A DNA stretch of 64,000 nt from Pseudomonas sp. MTM4 (GTDB taxonomy: Bacteria > Pseudomonadota > Gammaproteobacteria > Pseudomonadales > Pseudomonadaceae): assembly GCF_019355055.1 (NCBI RefSeq), contig NZ_CP048411.1, forward strand, positions 2,383,501 through 2,447,500, given 5' to 3'. Below, one piece after another: positions 48,770 to 61,296 of this stretch (the first letter of the stretch is position 1; every line of letters starts with the position of its first letter). The translations under genes and the position numbers were made by a program. The notes below the pieces were generated by a model, which was given only the letters and a program-made list of their open reading frames with translations, made no database searches and had not been told where the DNA came from.

Positions 48770-49389
48770 TTCTGCAGCCCCTTGTCGTTGTAGCGGTAGG
48801 TCTTGGCCAGAACGCTCATGTGCAGCTTGGAAGAAGAATCCTTGCTGAGAGGCTTGATCTCGAAGTCATGCAGGGTGACGATCCGCGGCAGGCTCGCCAC
48901 TCCACTGACAAAAGTCGCAAGATCGTGATAACCGCCAACCACTTTGATCTGTATCGGCAGTTCGATGTAGAACTGCTGGGTAACTTCTGGCTGCAGCTTG
49001 ATTTCTTCGAACTCGAGCCCGCTACCCAAACCGGTATGAGTGATGTCTTCAAGCAAGCCTGGAACTTCAGTGTCGCTGGGCAGCTGGCGTAGCAACGCGC
49101 CAAACGACGCCTCCATTTCCACCATCTGCGCCTTGTAAGCCTCAAGGTTCGCAGCCTGGAACGCTTTCGAAGAGAACTGCTGCTTCAAGGTCTCCTCTTG
49201 AGCCTTCTGCTGATCAAGTCCGGCCTGCAGATCGCTGAGATGGAAGTAATAGCCTCCTCCGAGCAACAGAACCATCAGCAGTATCGCGGCGATAACCTTC
49301 ACCGCGGCGGGCCATGAGCCCAAATTATTCATATCCAGGTCGGCGAGATCGACGCTGCGCAGGCTTTCCAGAGAACTAGCCAGACTCAT
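48766..49389 (-). CDS. pilO: Type IV pilus assembly protein PilO
   Basis: The 207-residue bitopic inner-membrane protein has a short cytoplasmic end, one helix (VKVIAAILLMVLLLGGGYYF, about residues 31-50), a coiled coil and a ferredoxin-like periplasmic domain. PilO pairs with PilN to align the pilus machine. It overlaps both pilP and pilN by 4 bp. Confidence 0.95.
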   Translation of the reverse strand: MSLASSLESLRSVDLADLDMNNLGSWPAAVKVIAAILLMVLLLGGGYYFHLSDLQAGLDQQKAQEETLKQQFSSKAFQAANLEAYKAQMVEMEASFGALLRQLPSDTEVPGLLEDITHTGLGSGLEFEEIKLQPEVTQQFYIELPIQIKVVGGYHDLATFVSGVASLPRIVTLHDFEIKPLSKDSSSKLHMSVLAKTYRYNDKGLQK

Positions 49390-49957
49390 GGCTTATCTCC
49401 TTCAGCAACTGCGGCCGGCTGCGTCTGCTGCACCGTTAGCTGGAACATGTTCTCCTGATCCACTGCACCAGCAGTAACAGCCTTCACTTCGTTGAGGTTT
49501 GGCGCTTCCAGCCATTCAGATCCATCCAAATTGCGCATCAGGTTTGAGACCCGGTTATTGGATTCCGCGCCGCCAACGATGGCGATGTTCTTGCCGGTCA
49601 TTTTCAGCTCGGTGAAATACACGCCATCGGGAAGCGTACGTACCAGTTGATCGAACACCCTGCCAATGATGGGGCGATTGCCCTGCAGGTCCTGAATGAT
49701 CTTCATACGTTCGAGCAATTGCTGCCGACGCTCACGCAACTCTTTGATCTCGGCGATTCGCGCATCCAGAACGGCAATCTCCTTGCGGACGAAGTCGTTC
49801 CGCGCGTTCTGCCGCTCGATGGCGTGATTGAGGTACTGATCTGCGAGAAACAACAGGCCCGCCGCCAGGATTGCAACGCCGGCGAGGGAAACCAGAAAGC
49901 GCTGCTTACGCTCTTCGCGAAGCTGCTCTCGCCAAGGTAAAAGGTTGATCCGGGCCA

Positions 49958-49958
<1 letters not shown>
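49386..49958 (-). CDS. pilN: Type IV pilus assembly protein PilN
   Basis: The 190-residue inner-membrane protein opens with INLLPWREQLREERKQRF; the INLLPWR part is the cytoplasmic segment that binds PilM. One helix (VSLAGVAILAAGLLFLAD) and a periplasmic coiled coil and domain follow. It shares one base with pilM. Confidence 0.96.
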
Positions 49959-51049
<1,091 letters not shown>

Positions 51050-51074
51050 TTACGGATTAATTATGTTTGTCCGC

Positions 51075-51103
51075 ATTAGATAACAGCCTTGACAGAAGCG
51101 CAA
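51075..51103 (-). promoter_or_regulatory. Putative sigma-70 promoter of pilM
   Basis: On the minus strand, TTGCGC (51098-51103) and TCTAAT (51075-51080) are 17 bp apart, about 50 bp before the pilM GTG. Confidence 0.45.
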
Positions 51104-51128
51104 ATGGCTCCCCGGCAAAAAAACCGCT

Positions 51129-51134
51129 TATAAT
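51129..51134 (+). promoter_or_regulatory. Possible -10 box for the PBP1A gene
   Basis: A perfect TATAAT lies 72 bp before the mrcA start. No -35 match is seen at normal spacing, and the TTGACA at 51089 is too far away (34 bp). Confidence 0.3.
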
Positions 51135-51206
51135 GTGAACGGTTTTTCCTTTCAGCATCGTCTGCGGCTTACACCTCATTCCCCACCCTGGATTCAAAGA
51201 ACCCCG

Positions 51207-53651
51207 ATGCGTTTTCTGAAGTTTTTCCTATGGTCGTGCCTGGCTATTTTCTGCGGGCTTTTGCTCAGTTTGAGTGGCGCTTTCCTGTATCTCAGCCCCA
51301 ACTTGCCGTCGGTCGAATCGCTGCGCAGCATCCAGCTTCAGATACCGCTGCGCGTCTATAGCAATGACAACAAGCTGATCGCCGAGTATGGCGAAATGCG
51401 TCGCTCCCCTATCGACTTCGACGAAATACCCAAAGACTTCATCGCCGCGCTGTTGGCCGCCGAAGACGATAACTTCGCTAACCATTATGGCGTCGACGTG
51501 AAAAGCCTGATGCGCGCTGCCACGCAATTATTGAAAACCGGCCAGATTCAGACCGGCGGCAGCACCATTACCATGCAGGTCGCAAAAAATTACTTCCTGA
51601 CCAGCGAGCGGAGCTTTTCGCGCAAGATCAACGAGATACTCCTTGCGCTCCAGATCGAAAGAGAGCTGAGCAAGGACGAGATTCTCGAGCTGTACGTCAA
51701 CAAAATCTATCTAGGCAATCGCGCCTATGGCATCGAGGCCGCAGCCCACGTCTACTATGGCAAATCAATGAGCGAGCTGAGTCTGGCGCAAATGGCGATG
51801 ATCGCGGGCCTACCCAAGGCGCCATCGGCTTTCAATCCGCTGGCCAACGCTGAACGCGCCAAGGAGCGGCGTGACTGGATTCTGGGCCGGATGTATCGAC
51901 TGGGAAGAATAGACGAGGCGTGCTACCAACAAGCACTGGCGGAAGTTGTCGACGCGTCCTATCACGGCTCCTCGCCCGAACTCAACGCCCCTTATATAGC
52001 CGAAATGGCGCGCGCTGAAATGGTGGGCCGCTTCGGCAGCGCAGCCTACACCGACGGTTTCCGCGTTTATACCACCACAACCAGTGAACGCCAGATTGCC
52101 GCCAATGAGGCTCTGACACGGGGCTTGATCGAATACGACCAGCGTCACGGCTATCGTGGTCCGGAAGCTCAGCTGGCAGGTACTGATCGTGAAGAATGGC
52201 TGAAAGAACTGGGCACTTATCGCAGCCAGTCCGGCCTGCTACCCGCTGTAGTCAGTGCGATTTCCAAAGACGCCATCAAGGTCATCCTTCGTGACGGCAG
52301 CGAGCGGAGCATCGGATGGGAGAGCATGAGGTGGGCCCGCCCGTTCATCAACAGCAACAGCCTTGGGCCGCAACCCAAAGCCCCATCGGATGTAGTCAAC
52401 GTCGGGGACGTGATCCGCGTCAGCATCACGGGTGATGAAGAAACGCTGTTCACTCAAGTGCCTCAAGTGCAGGGCGCTCTTGTATCTATCGACCCTATTG
52501 ATGGCTCTATCGAAGCCTTGACCGGCGGCTTTTCCTTTGGCCAAAGCAATTACAACCGTGCCATCCAGGCCAAGCGCCAACCTGGATCCAGCTTCAAACC
52601 CTTCGTCTACAGCGCGGCACTGGATGCCGGATTTACCCCCGCAACCCTGGTAAACGACTCACCTATCGTCTTCGTCGAGGAAGGCCTCGATCGCGTTTGG
52701 CGCCCAAAGAATGACAACAACACGTTCCTAGGTCCGATACGCCTGCGCGAAGCCCTGTACAAGTCGCGCAATCTGGTTTCGATTCGCCTTATGCAAACCC
52801 TGGGCATTCCCTACACGGTCGACTACATCAAGCGCTTTGGCTTCAAAGGCGAGGACCTGCCCCCGAACCTCTCGCTCGCACTTGGCACCGCAACCCTGAC
52901 CCCCATGGAAGTCACCATCGGCTGGACCGCTTTCGCCAATGGTGGTTACAAGATCGAACCCTACCTGATCGAGCGGATCGAGGATCGAGATGGTAAGACC
53001 ATATTCGAGGCAAATCCTGTGCGCGTGCCGCAACGCAGCGCCGCTCAAGTGGAAGATGGTGAAGCACAGGTGACCACTTACGCTCAGAGCGACGTCCCGC
53101 CGATGGGCACATCGGAGCTAGACACGCAGCAACCGCTGCATGCCGAGCAAATCATCGATGAGCGCACCGCGTACATCATGACTAGCATGCTGCAGGACGT
53201 TATCAAGCGCGGCACGGGCAGAAAGGCGCTGGCGATGGGACGTAGCGATATCGCCGGGAAGACCGGCACCACAAACGAGTCCAAGGACAGCTGGTTTTCC
53301 GGCTATAACGCGGATATCGTGACAACGGTCTGGGCCGGCTTCGATCAGCCACAAACGCTTGGTCGGCGGGAGTACGGAGGAACGGTGGCGCTGCCTATCT
53401 GGATCGATTACATGAGTTCGGTACTGGAAGGCACTCCCGAGCATGCACCTGCCGAGCCCGAAGGAATCCTGACACTGCGGATCGACCCGAAAAGCGGCCG
53501 CGCAGCTTCTCCGGGCACACCAGATGCCTATTTCGAAATCTTTCGAAGTGAAGACTCACCGCCCAACATGGATGACGAGATCATTCCTGGCTCCACGTTG
53601 CCCGGCAGTCCGCTACCTGCGTCCGAAGCCGCACCCATCGACCTGTTCTAA
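51207..53651 (+). CDS. mrcA: Penicillin-binding protein 1A
   Basis: This bifunctional peptidoglycan synthase (814 residues, also called ponA) has an N-terminal membrane anchor (FLKFFLWSCLAIFCGLLLSL). The glycosyltransferase domain shows AAEDDNFANHYGVD and GGSTITMQVAKNYFL. An OB-like insertion precedes the transpeptidase domain with the catalytic SSFK in QPGSSFKPFVYSAAL and KTGTTNESKDSWF. ATG 51207 is preferred because the 24 codons upstream would put a non-hydrophobic tail before the anchor. Divergent from pilM, as in other pseudomonads. Confidence 0.95.
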   Translation: MRFLKFFLWSCLAIFCGLLLSLSGAFLYLSPNLPSVESLRSIQLQIPLRVYSNDNKLIAEYGEMRRSPIDFDEIPKDFIAALLAAEDDNFANHYGVDVKSLMRAATQLLKTGQIQTGGSTITMQVAKNYFLTSERSFSRKINEILLALQIERELSKDEILELYVNKIYLGNRAYGIEAAAHVYYGKSMSELSLAQMAMIAGLPKAPSAFNPLANAERAKERRDWILGRMYRLGRIDEACYQQALAEVVDASYHGSSPELNAPYIAEMARAEMVGRFGSAAYTDGFRVYTTTTSERQIAANEALTRGLIEYDQRHGYRGPEAQLAGTDREEWLKELGTYRSQSGLLPAVVSAISKDAIKVILRDGSERSIGWESMRWARPFINSNSLGPQPKAPSDVVNVGDVIRVSITGDEETLFTQVPQVQGALVSIDPIDGSIEALTGGFSFGQSNYNRAIQAKRQPGSSFKPFVYSAALDAGFTPATLVNDSPIVFVEEGLDRVWRPKNDNNTFLGPIRLREALYKSRNLVSIRLMQTLGIPYTVDYIKRFGFKGEDLPPNLSLALGTATLTPMEVTIGWTAFANGGYKIEPYLIERIEDRDGKTIFEANPVRVPQRSAAQVEDGEAQVTTYAQSDVPPMGTSELDTQQPLHAEQIIDERTAYIMTSMLQDVIKRGTGRKALAMGRSDIAGKTGTTNESKDSWFSGYNADIVTTVWAGFDQPQTLGRREYGGTVALPIWIDYMSSVLEGTPEHAPAEPEGILTLRIDPKSGRAASPGTPDAYFEIFRSEDSPPNMDDEIIPGSTLPGSPLPASEAAPIDLF

Positions 53652-53740
53652 CCCACCAGAACGGCTCAGCTGTGACAGCGACTGAGCTATTCAGATCTTT
53701 AAGGCAATTCTTCTCCATTAAAAAGCAGCGCCAAATAAAA

Positions 53741-53766
53741 AACCCCGACCGAAGCCGGGGTTTTTT
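53741..53766. terminator. Bidirectional terminator between mrcA and maeB
   Basis: AACCCCG (53741-53747) pairs with CGGGGTT (53756-53762), flanked by A on the left and six T on the right. It can end both the convergent mrcA and maeB transcripts. Confidence 0.85.
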
Positions 53767-53808
53767 CATGCTGCAAGCCCCGCCAAAGCGGGGCCATGCC
53801 AGACCTAG

Positions 53809-55077
53809 TCAGACATTGAACACGTCGTCGACCGATTTGAGCGGATAGTTCGACGGGTACGGCAGGGTCGCCACGCCACTTTCGATCGCCGCCTTGGCCA
53901 CCGCATCGGAAACGAGGGTAATCAAGCGTGGATCCATCGGCTTCGGAATGATGTATTCACGACCGAACTGCAGCTGCTCTACGCCATAAGCGGAGGCTAC
54001 TTCAGCCGGAACCGGAAGTTTGGCCAAGTCTCGCAGCGCCAGCGCGGCGGCGATCTTCATTTCCTCGTTGATGCGCGACGCACGAACGTCCAATGCCCCA
54101 CGGAAAATGAAAGGGAAACCCAGCACATTGTTGACCTGGTTCGGGTAATCCGAGCGCCCCGTCGCCATGATCACATCGGAACGTGTCGCGCGTGCCAGTT
54201 CCGGGCTGATCTCAGGATCCGGGTTCGAGCAAGCAAAGACTACCGGGTTCGCCGCCATGCGATTGAGTCCTTCAGCGCTCAGCAGGTTGGCGCCAGACAA
54301 ACCAACGAAGACATCCGCGCCATCGAGCGCATCATCCAGCGTGCGCTTGTCGGTTTCGTGAGCAAATACAGCCTTGTACTGGTTTAGGTCGTCGCGGCCG
54401 GCATGGATGACACCCTTGCGATCGATCATGAAGATGTTCTCGATCTTCGCACCCATGCTCACCAGCAACTTCATGCAGGAAGTCGCCGCAGCGCCCGCAC
54501 CGAGGCAGACAATCTTGGCCTGTTCCAGCGTTTTGCCGGCGATTTCCAGTGCGTTGAGCATGCCCGCCGCGGTAACGATGGCAGTACCGTGCTGGTCATC
54601 ATGAAACACCGGGATGTCGCACTGCTCGATCAGCGCGCGCTCGATCTCGAAGCATTCCGGGGCCTTGATATCTTCCAGGTTGATGCCACCGAAGGTGATG
54701 GAGATGCGCTTGACCGTATCAATGAAGGCCTGCGGGCTTTCCGCATCGACTTCGATATCGAACACGTCGACGCCGGCGAAGCGCTTGAACAGGACACCCT
54801 TGCCTTCCATAACCGGCTTGGATGCCAACGGCCCAAGGTTGCCAAGGCCAAGAATCGCGGTGCCATCGGAAATCACAGCGACCAGATTGCCTTTACCGGT
54901 GTATCGGTAAGCCAGCTCCGGGTCACGGCCGATTTCTCGTACCGGCTCTGCTACGCCAGGGCTGTAGGCCAATGCCAGGTCCCGAGCGGTGGAAGTGGGC
55001 TTGGTCAACTCGACGCTCAGCTTTCCCGGACGGGGCTTGGCGTGGTATTCGAGCGCGGCTGTTTTCAGGTCAGTCAT
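53809..55077 (-). CDS. maeB: Malic enzyme (NADP-type, short form)
   Basis: This enzyme converts malate to pyruvate and CO2. The 422-residue protein has the malate-binding LALAYSPGVAEPVREI (early), GLGNLGPLASKPVMEGK, FHDDQHGTAIV and the NAD(P)-fold LGAGAAATSC. The PTA-like C-terminal domain of the long MaeB type is absent, which is normal for Pseudomonas. The start at 55077 (MTDLKTAALEYH) gives the usual length. Confidence 0.92.
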   Translation of the reverse strand: MTDLKTAALEYHAKPRPGKLSVELTKPTSTARDLALAYSPGVAEPVREIGRDPELAYRYTGKGNLVAVISDGTAILGLGNLGPLASKPVMEGKGVLFKRFAGVDVFDIEVDAESPQAFIDTVKRISITFGGINLEDIKAPECFEIERALIEQCDIPVFHDDQHGTAIVTAAGMLNALEIAGKTLEQAKIVCLGAGAAATSCMKLLVSMGAKIENIFMIDRKGVIHAGRDDLNQYKAVFAHETDKRTLDDALDGADVFVGLSGANLLSAEGLNRMAANPVVFACSNPDPEISPELARATRSDVIMATGRSDYPNQVNNVLGFPFIFRGALDVRASRINEEMKIAAALALRDLAKLPVPAEVASAYGVEQLQFGREYIIPKPMDPRLITLVSDAVAKAAIESGVATLPYPSNYPLKSVDDVFNV

Positions 55078-55247
55078 GGGGCATTTCCGCTTGTTTTTTC
55101 TGGGACAGACAGGCCGCCGAGCATACGCCAAGACTGATCGCCGTCACAACCCAATGGAAAAAGCTGACTGTCAAGTGCTCGCTCTACGACCTTCAGATGA
55201 CAGGCGAGCAACGATCCCTATACCTCCTGCGCCGCGCGTAAAACGCG

Positions 55248-56042
55248 TCAGGGCAGCGGAGCGAGCATCGATGGATGGCTTATTCTCAGCAACCAGCGCG
55301 CCTGCTGCGACAAATTCGCGCGCCCCTTGCGATCGACCACCCAACCCCTTGCCTCGATCTCTTTGCCGGGCAGGTCTTTCAATGAATCGTCAAACCCCGC
55401 AACGGCATCGCGCGGAATCTGCAGGACCAATGGGCCGTCCAGTTCCAGCCAGACGCCACCCCGATTCATCTCCAGCCGATCGACACGTGCCCGGACCAGC
55501 GCAAAACCGCCATGGCGTAAACGCTCCGTCGAGATTACCGGAGATCGGCGCCATACCCCCTCGCCAGCGGAGCGGGCCTGACGCTCTACAGCTCGGTGGC
55601 AATCGGCCAACAAGCTATTGGGCGCGATAGCCACAAAGAAACCCAGCCCTTCGGCAAGCAGCACAGCTTCCAGGTTCTCGCCGCGATCGTTGAAGGCATG
55701 GGCCAGAAGACGGCCGTAGTGATCCCGAGCCTGTTGACCGAGGCGCAGATCCAACCGCCCACCGCTGGCTTTCACCAATGCCTGCAGTCGCTGCCGGGCC
55801 GCATCCGCGAAAGGCTCGGCACTGCGTCCCTTGCGGCCCATCTCGGGCGCATTCACGCCAATGAGGCGCACGTTGCGCCCATCGGCCAGGCGCAACGTAT
55901 CGCCATCGATGACCGCCGCCACCTTTACGCGTGACAGCGGACCACTGACGGGACAGAACGCCTGCGCCTGCAGGCTGAAAATGGCACAAACAAAAAAGGC
56001 GCCCACCAGGGACGCCTTTTTCAGTTGCTCGGAAAACCTCAT
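55248..56042 (-). CDS. Exported staphylococcal-nuclease-like protein
   Basis: The 264-residue product has a signal peptide (LVGAFFVCAIFSLQAQA) and an SNase domain: VIDGDTLRLADGRNVRLIGV with the metal-binding aspartates, NAPEMGRKGRSAEPFA with the basic residue, and DHYGRLLAHAF. A further C-terminal domain of about 100 residues (GGVWLELDGPLVLQIP; GWVVDRKGRANL) is an OB-like extension. It probably degrades or processes nucleic acid in the periplasm or outside. It is 23 bp downstream of rpmE. Confidence 0.85.
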   Translation of the reverse strand: MRFSEQLKKASLVGAFFVCAIFSLQAQAFCPVSGPLSRVKVAAVIDGDTLRLADGRNVRLIGVNAPEMGRKGRSAEPFADAARQRLQALVKASGGRLDLRLGQQARDHYGRLLAHAFNDRGENLEAVLLAEGLGFFVAIAPNSLLADCHRAVERQARSAGEGVWRRSPVISTERLRHGGFALVRARVDRLEMNRGGVWLELDGPLVLQIPRDAVAGFDDSLKDLPGKEIEARGWVVDRKGRANLSQQARWLLRISHPSMLAPLP

Positions 56043-56065
56043 GGGATTTCCGTCGCGGCGACAGC

Positions 56066-56278
56066 TTACTTGGCGCCGAACACACCGAAACGCTGCTTGA
56101 AGCGGTCGATACGGCCGCCGGTATCCAGCACTTTCTGCTTGCCGGTGTAGAACGGATGGCACTCGGAGCAGACGTCGATGCTCAGATCTTTGCCCAGCGT
56201 GGAGCGAGTCTTGATAACGTTGCCGCAGCTGCAAGTGGCGTCGATTTCAACGTAATTAGGATGGATATCGGCTTTCAT
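56066..56278 (-). CDS. rpmE: Large ribosomal subunit protein bL31 (zinc form)
   Basis: The 70-residue protein [20 protein letters not shown] has the zinc cysteines C16, C18, C37 and C40 (CSC and CSEC), so it is the zinc-bound paralogue, not the cysteine-free ykgM type. AGAGGA precedes the ATG by 6 nt. It is divergent from priA. Confidence 0.96.
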   Translation of the reverse strand: MKADIHPNYVEIDATCSCGNVIKTRSTLGKDLSIDVCSECHPFYTGKQKVLDTGGRIDRFKQRFGVFGAK

Positions 56279-56488
56279 GGAAAAATCCTCTAGGACTTGT
56301 GCCGCCACCCGACCCTATGTCGAGTACCGCACGGAAGGGCGCGAATGATACCAGAGCCCGATATCGATGCAAGGACAGCTGATCGCCTCATATAGTGCCG
56401 ATGCGGCCACCCGCCCCGCTCAAGGCATCGCGACACTGTCATCGCGCCGTATCGTTTAAGATCGGCATTCGTCGCCAAGGACTACCGC

Positions 56489-58711
<2,223 letters not shown>

Positions 58712-58756
58712 CCCTGCCCTGCCGCAGCCATCCAGCTACAAACTTTCGTCGGCTTT

Positions 58757-58807
58757 TTGGCTTCCGCTTGCCGCTGGTGGCTTGTCGCTTGTCGCTGCTC
58801 TTATAAT
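58757..58807. repeat. Heptamer-like repeat with a -10 box before argS
   Basis: GGCTTCCGCTTGCCGCTGGT followed by GGCTTGTCGCTTGTCGCTGCTCTTA consists of GCTTG-based units and ends in the AGCTGCTCTTA-like tail seen near 35430. A perfect TATAAT (58802-58807) begins within the tail, 43 bp before the argS start, so the repeat may supply the -35 region. Confidence 0.45.
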
Positions 58808-58849
58808 GCGCAGTTTTCGACCAAAGCCTCCGGGCCGACCGAGCAAACG

Positions 58850-60589
58850 ATGAAAGACAGCATTCGCCACCTTATCCAGCAAGCCCTTGTTCGCCTCACC
58901 GCTGAAGGGGTGCTGCCTGAAGGATTGAGTCCGACCATCCAGGTGGAGAACACCCGCGACAAGACTCACGGCGACTTCGCCAGCAACATCGCCATGATGC
59001 TGGCCAAACCTGCCGGAATGAAACCCCGCGACCTCGCTCAGAAGCTCATCGAGGCATTACCGGCGGACCCCAGCGTTAGCAAGGTGGAGATCGCCGGCCC
59101 GGGCTTTCTCAACTTCTTTCAGAACAGCGCCGCGCTCGCCCAACGTCTTGACGCGGCTCTTGGCGACCCGCATCTCTGCGTCAGCAAGGCAAGTCCAAAG
59201 CAGCGAGTCGTGATTGACCTGTCGTCGCCGAACCTGGCGAAGGAAATGCACGTCGGCCACCTGCGCTCGACCATCATCGGCGATGCGGTGGCGCGCGTGC
59301 TGGAGTTTCTCGGTGATGAGGTGATCCGGCAGAACCACGTCGGTGATTGGGGTACGCAGTTCGGCATGTTGCTCGCTTACCTAGAGGAAAACCCCGCCGC
59401 CGCCGAAACCGAGCTGTCCGACCTGGAACAGTTCTATCGCGCCGCGAAACAGCGCTTCGATGATTCTGCCGCGTTCGCCGATCGAGCCCGTGAACTGGTA
59501 GTGAAGCTGCAGGCCGGCGACGCCGACTGCCTGCGCCTGTGGAATCGCTTCAACGAGATTTCCCTTTCGCACTGCCAGAAGGTCTACGACCGCCTGAACG
59601 TTAAACTCACCCCTGACGACGTCAAAGGCGAAAGTGCCTACAACGCCGAGCTGGGCGATATCGTCGAGTCATTGAAAGCCAAGGGGCTTTTGAGCGAGAG
59701 CAACGGCGCCCAGTGCGTGTTTCTCGAGGAATTCAAGAACGCCGAGGGCAACCCGCTCCCGGTCATCGTGCAGAAGGCCGGCGGCGGCTACCTCTATGCC
59801 ACCACCGATCTGGCGTCCATGCGCTACCGCAGCCAGCAATTGAAAGCCGATCGCGCCCTGTACTTCGTCGATCAACGCCAGGCCCTGCACTTCCAGATGG
59901 CCTTCGAAGTCGCGCGCCTTGCCGGCTTCGTCAGCAGCGACATGCAGCTCGAGCACATGGGTTTCGGCACCATGAACGGTGCCGATGGCCGGCCATTCAA
60001 GACTCGCGACGGTGGCACCGTGAAGCTGGTCGACCTGCTCGACGAAGCCGAACAGCGCGCCTACAGCCTGGTGAAGGGCAAGAACCCGGATCTGGACGAG
60101 GCAGAGCTCCGCCAGATCGCTCGCGCCGTCGGTATCGGCGCAGTGAAATATGCGGACCTGTCCAAGCACCGCACCAGCGACTACAGCTTCAACTTCGAAC
60201 AGATGCTCAGTTTCGAAGGCAACACCGCGCCCTATCTTCTCTATGCTTACACCCGCGTGGCCAGCGTGTTCCGCAAGCTTGGTACCGGGATGGACGGCCT
60301 GACCGGCGAGATACAGCTGCAAGCCGAACAGGAACAAGCGCTGGGCGCGAAGCTTGCCCAGTTCGCAGAAGTACTGAATGGTGTCGGCGAGAAGGGCGTC
60401 CCGCATTTGCTATGCAGCTACCTGTACGATCTGGCCGGGTTGTTTTCGAGCTTCTACGAACACTGCCCGATACTCACCGCCGATAGCGACACTGCGAAGC
60501 AGAGTCGCCTGCGCCTGGCCGCGCTGACCGGCAAGACCCTCAAGCAAGGCCTGGAATTGCTCGGCCTGGAAACCCTGGAGCGGATGTAA
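58850..60589 (+). CDS. argS: Arginyl-tRNA synthetase
   Basis: ArgS charges tRNA-Arg. The 579-residue class I synthetase begins [20 protein letters not shown], has the HIGH-type motif HVGHLRS in [16 protein letters not shown] (about residue 135), and ends with the family LGLETLERM. An upstream in-frame start (58757) would lie in the repeat and is rejected. The SPOR gene follows immediately. Confidence 0.97.
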   Translation: MKDSIRHLIQQALVRLTAEGVLPEGLSPTIQVENTRDKTHGDFASNIAMMLAKPAGMKPRDLAQKLIEALPADPSVSKVEIAGPGFLNFFQNSAALAQRLDAALGDPHLCVSKASPKQRVVIDLSSPNLAKEMHVGHLRSTIIGDAVARVLEFLGDEVIRQNHVGDWGTQFGMLLAYLEENPAAAETELSDLEQFYRAAKQRFDDSAAFADRARELVVKLQAGDADCLRLWNRFNEISLSHCQKVYDRLNVKLTPDDVKGESAYNAELGDIVESLKAKGLLSESNGAQCVFLEEFKNAEGNPLPVIVQKAGGGYLYATTDLASMRYRSQQLKADRALYFVDQRQALHFQMAFEVARLAGFVSSDMQLEHMGFGTMNGADGRPFKTRDGGTVKLVDLLDEAEQRAYSLVKGKNPDLDEAELRQIARAVGIGAVKYADLSKHRTSDYSFNFEQMLSFEGNTAPYLLYAYTRVASVFRKLGTGMDGLTGEIQLQAEQEQALGAKLAQFAEVLNGVGEKGVPHLLCSYLYDLAGLFSSFYEHCPILTADSDTAKQSRLRLAALTGKTLKQGLELLGLETLERM

Positions 60590-61249
60590 GTGGCAACCAG
60601 GAAAAAACCCGCCCCCAAGCGCGGGGCGAGCCGCTATCAGGCGCCCGCCAAAAAGCCCGTACCCGGCTGGGTCTGGCTGGTTTGTGGTTTGGTCATCGGC
60701 GGTTTCATCACGTTCCTGATGAACCTCGAACCCGGCCGGGACGAGATCAAGCGCACCACGGACGCACCCAAGCCTAAGGAGCAACCGAAGCGCTCCTTGC
60801 CGGCACAGGAGCAACCGGTAAAGCCCAAGTACGACTTCTATACGTTGCTACCTGAGTCCGAAGTGATTCTGCCGCCGGAAGCGTCTAAGCCCGAACCGCC
60901 CAAGCCGGTGACACCCGAAGAAGCCGCCAAGATCGACACGGCGCGGGCAGAAGCTGCGCTGAACGGCCAGGTACCGCCGCCTCCACCGCTGGTGGCCAAG
61001 GCGCCGGTTACCCAGTTCTTCCTGCAGGCCGGCTCGTTCCGCAAGCAGCAGGAAGCGGAAAAGGTCAGGGCTCAGATCATCCTGCTGGGTCAGGATGTGC
61101 GTGTCGAGAACGTCACCGTTCGTGATGAGGATTGGTACCGCGTTCTGGTCGGCCCCTTCGCCAATCGGGAGCAGCTTGGTCAGGCACAGAAGACGCTATC
61201 TGCAAGCGGCTACAACAACTTGCTGCTTCAGCAACGGCAGGCACGCTAA
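60590..61249 (+). CDS. SPOR-domain membrane protein, FtsN-like
   Basis: The 219-residue product has a basic cytoplasmic start, one membrane helix (WVWLVCGLVIGGFITFLM, about residues 27-44), a proline-rich periplasmic linker and a C-terminal SPOR domain (QFFLQAGSFRKQQEAEKVRA; WYRVLVGPFANREQ). This is the FtsN layout and it probably binds septal peptidoglycan. The GTG directly follows the argS stop codon. The argS-SPOR order is familiar from P. aeruginosa, where hslVU comes next; here it does not. Confidence 0.88.
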   Translation: MATRKKPAPKRGASRYQAPAKKPVPGWVWLVCGLVIGGFITFLMNLEPGRDEIKRTTDAPKPKEQPKRSLPAQEQPVKPKYDFYTLLPESEVILPPEASKPEPPKPVTPEEAAKIDTARAEAALNGQVPPPPPLVAKAPVTQFFLQAGSFRKQQEAEKVRAQIILLGQDVRVENVTVRDEDWYRVLVGPFANREQLGQAQKTLSASGYNNLLLQQRQAR

Positions 61250-61274
61250 ACCAAGGCGTCACCCGAAACACACA

Positions 61275-61296
61275 AGAGCCGCGAAACAGCGGCTCT
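61275..61296. terminator. Terminator hairpin between SPOR gene and flavin reductase gene
   Basis: AGAGCCGC (61275-61282) pairs with GCGGCTCT (61289-61296) across GAAACA. It overlaps the stop codon of the convergent reductase gene; the T tract is poor. Confidence 0.55.

Noticed and set aside
51089..51134. TTGACA plus TATAAT as one promoter for mrcA
   Set aside because: The spacing is 34 bp, far from the usual 16-18 bp.
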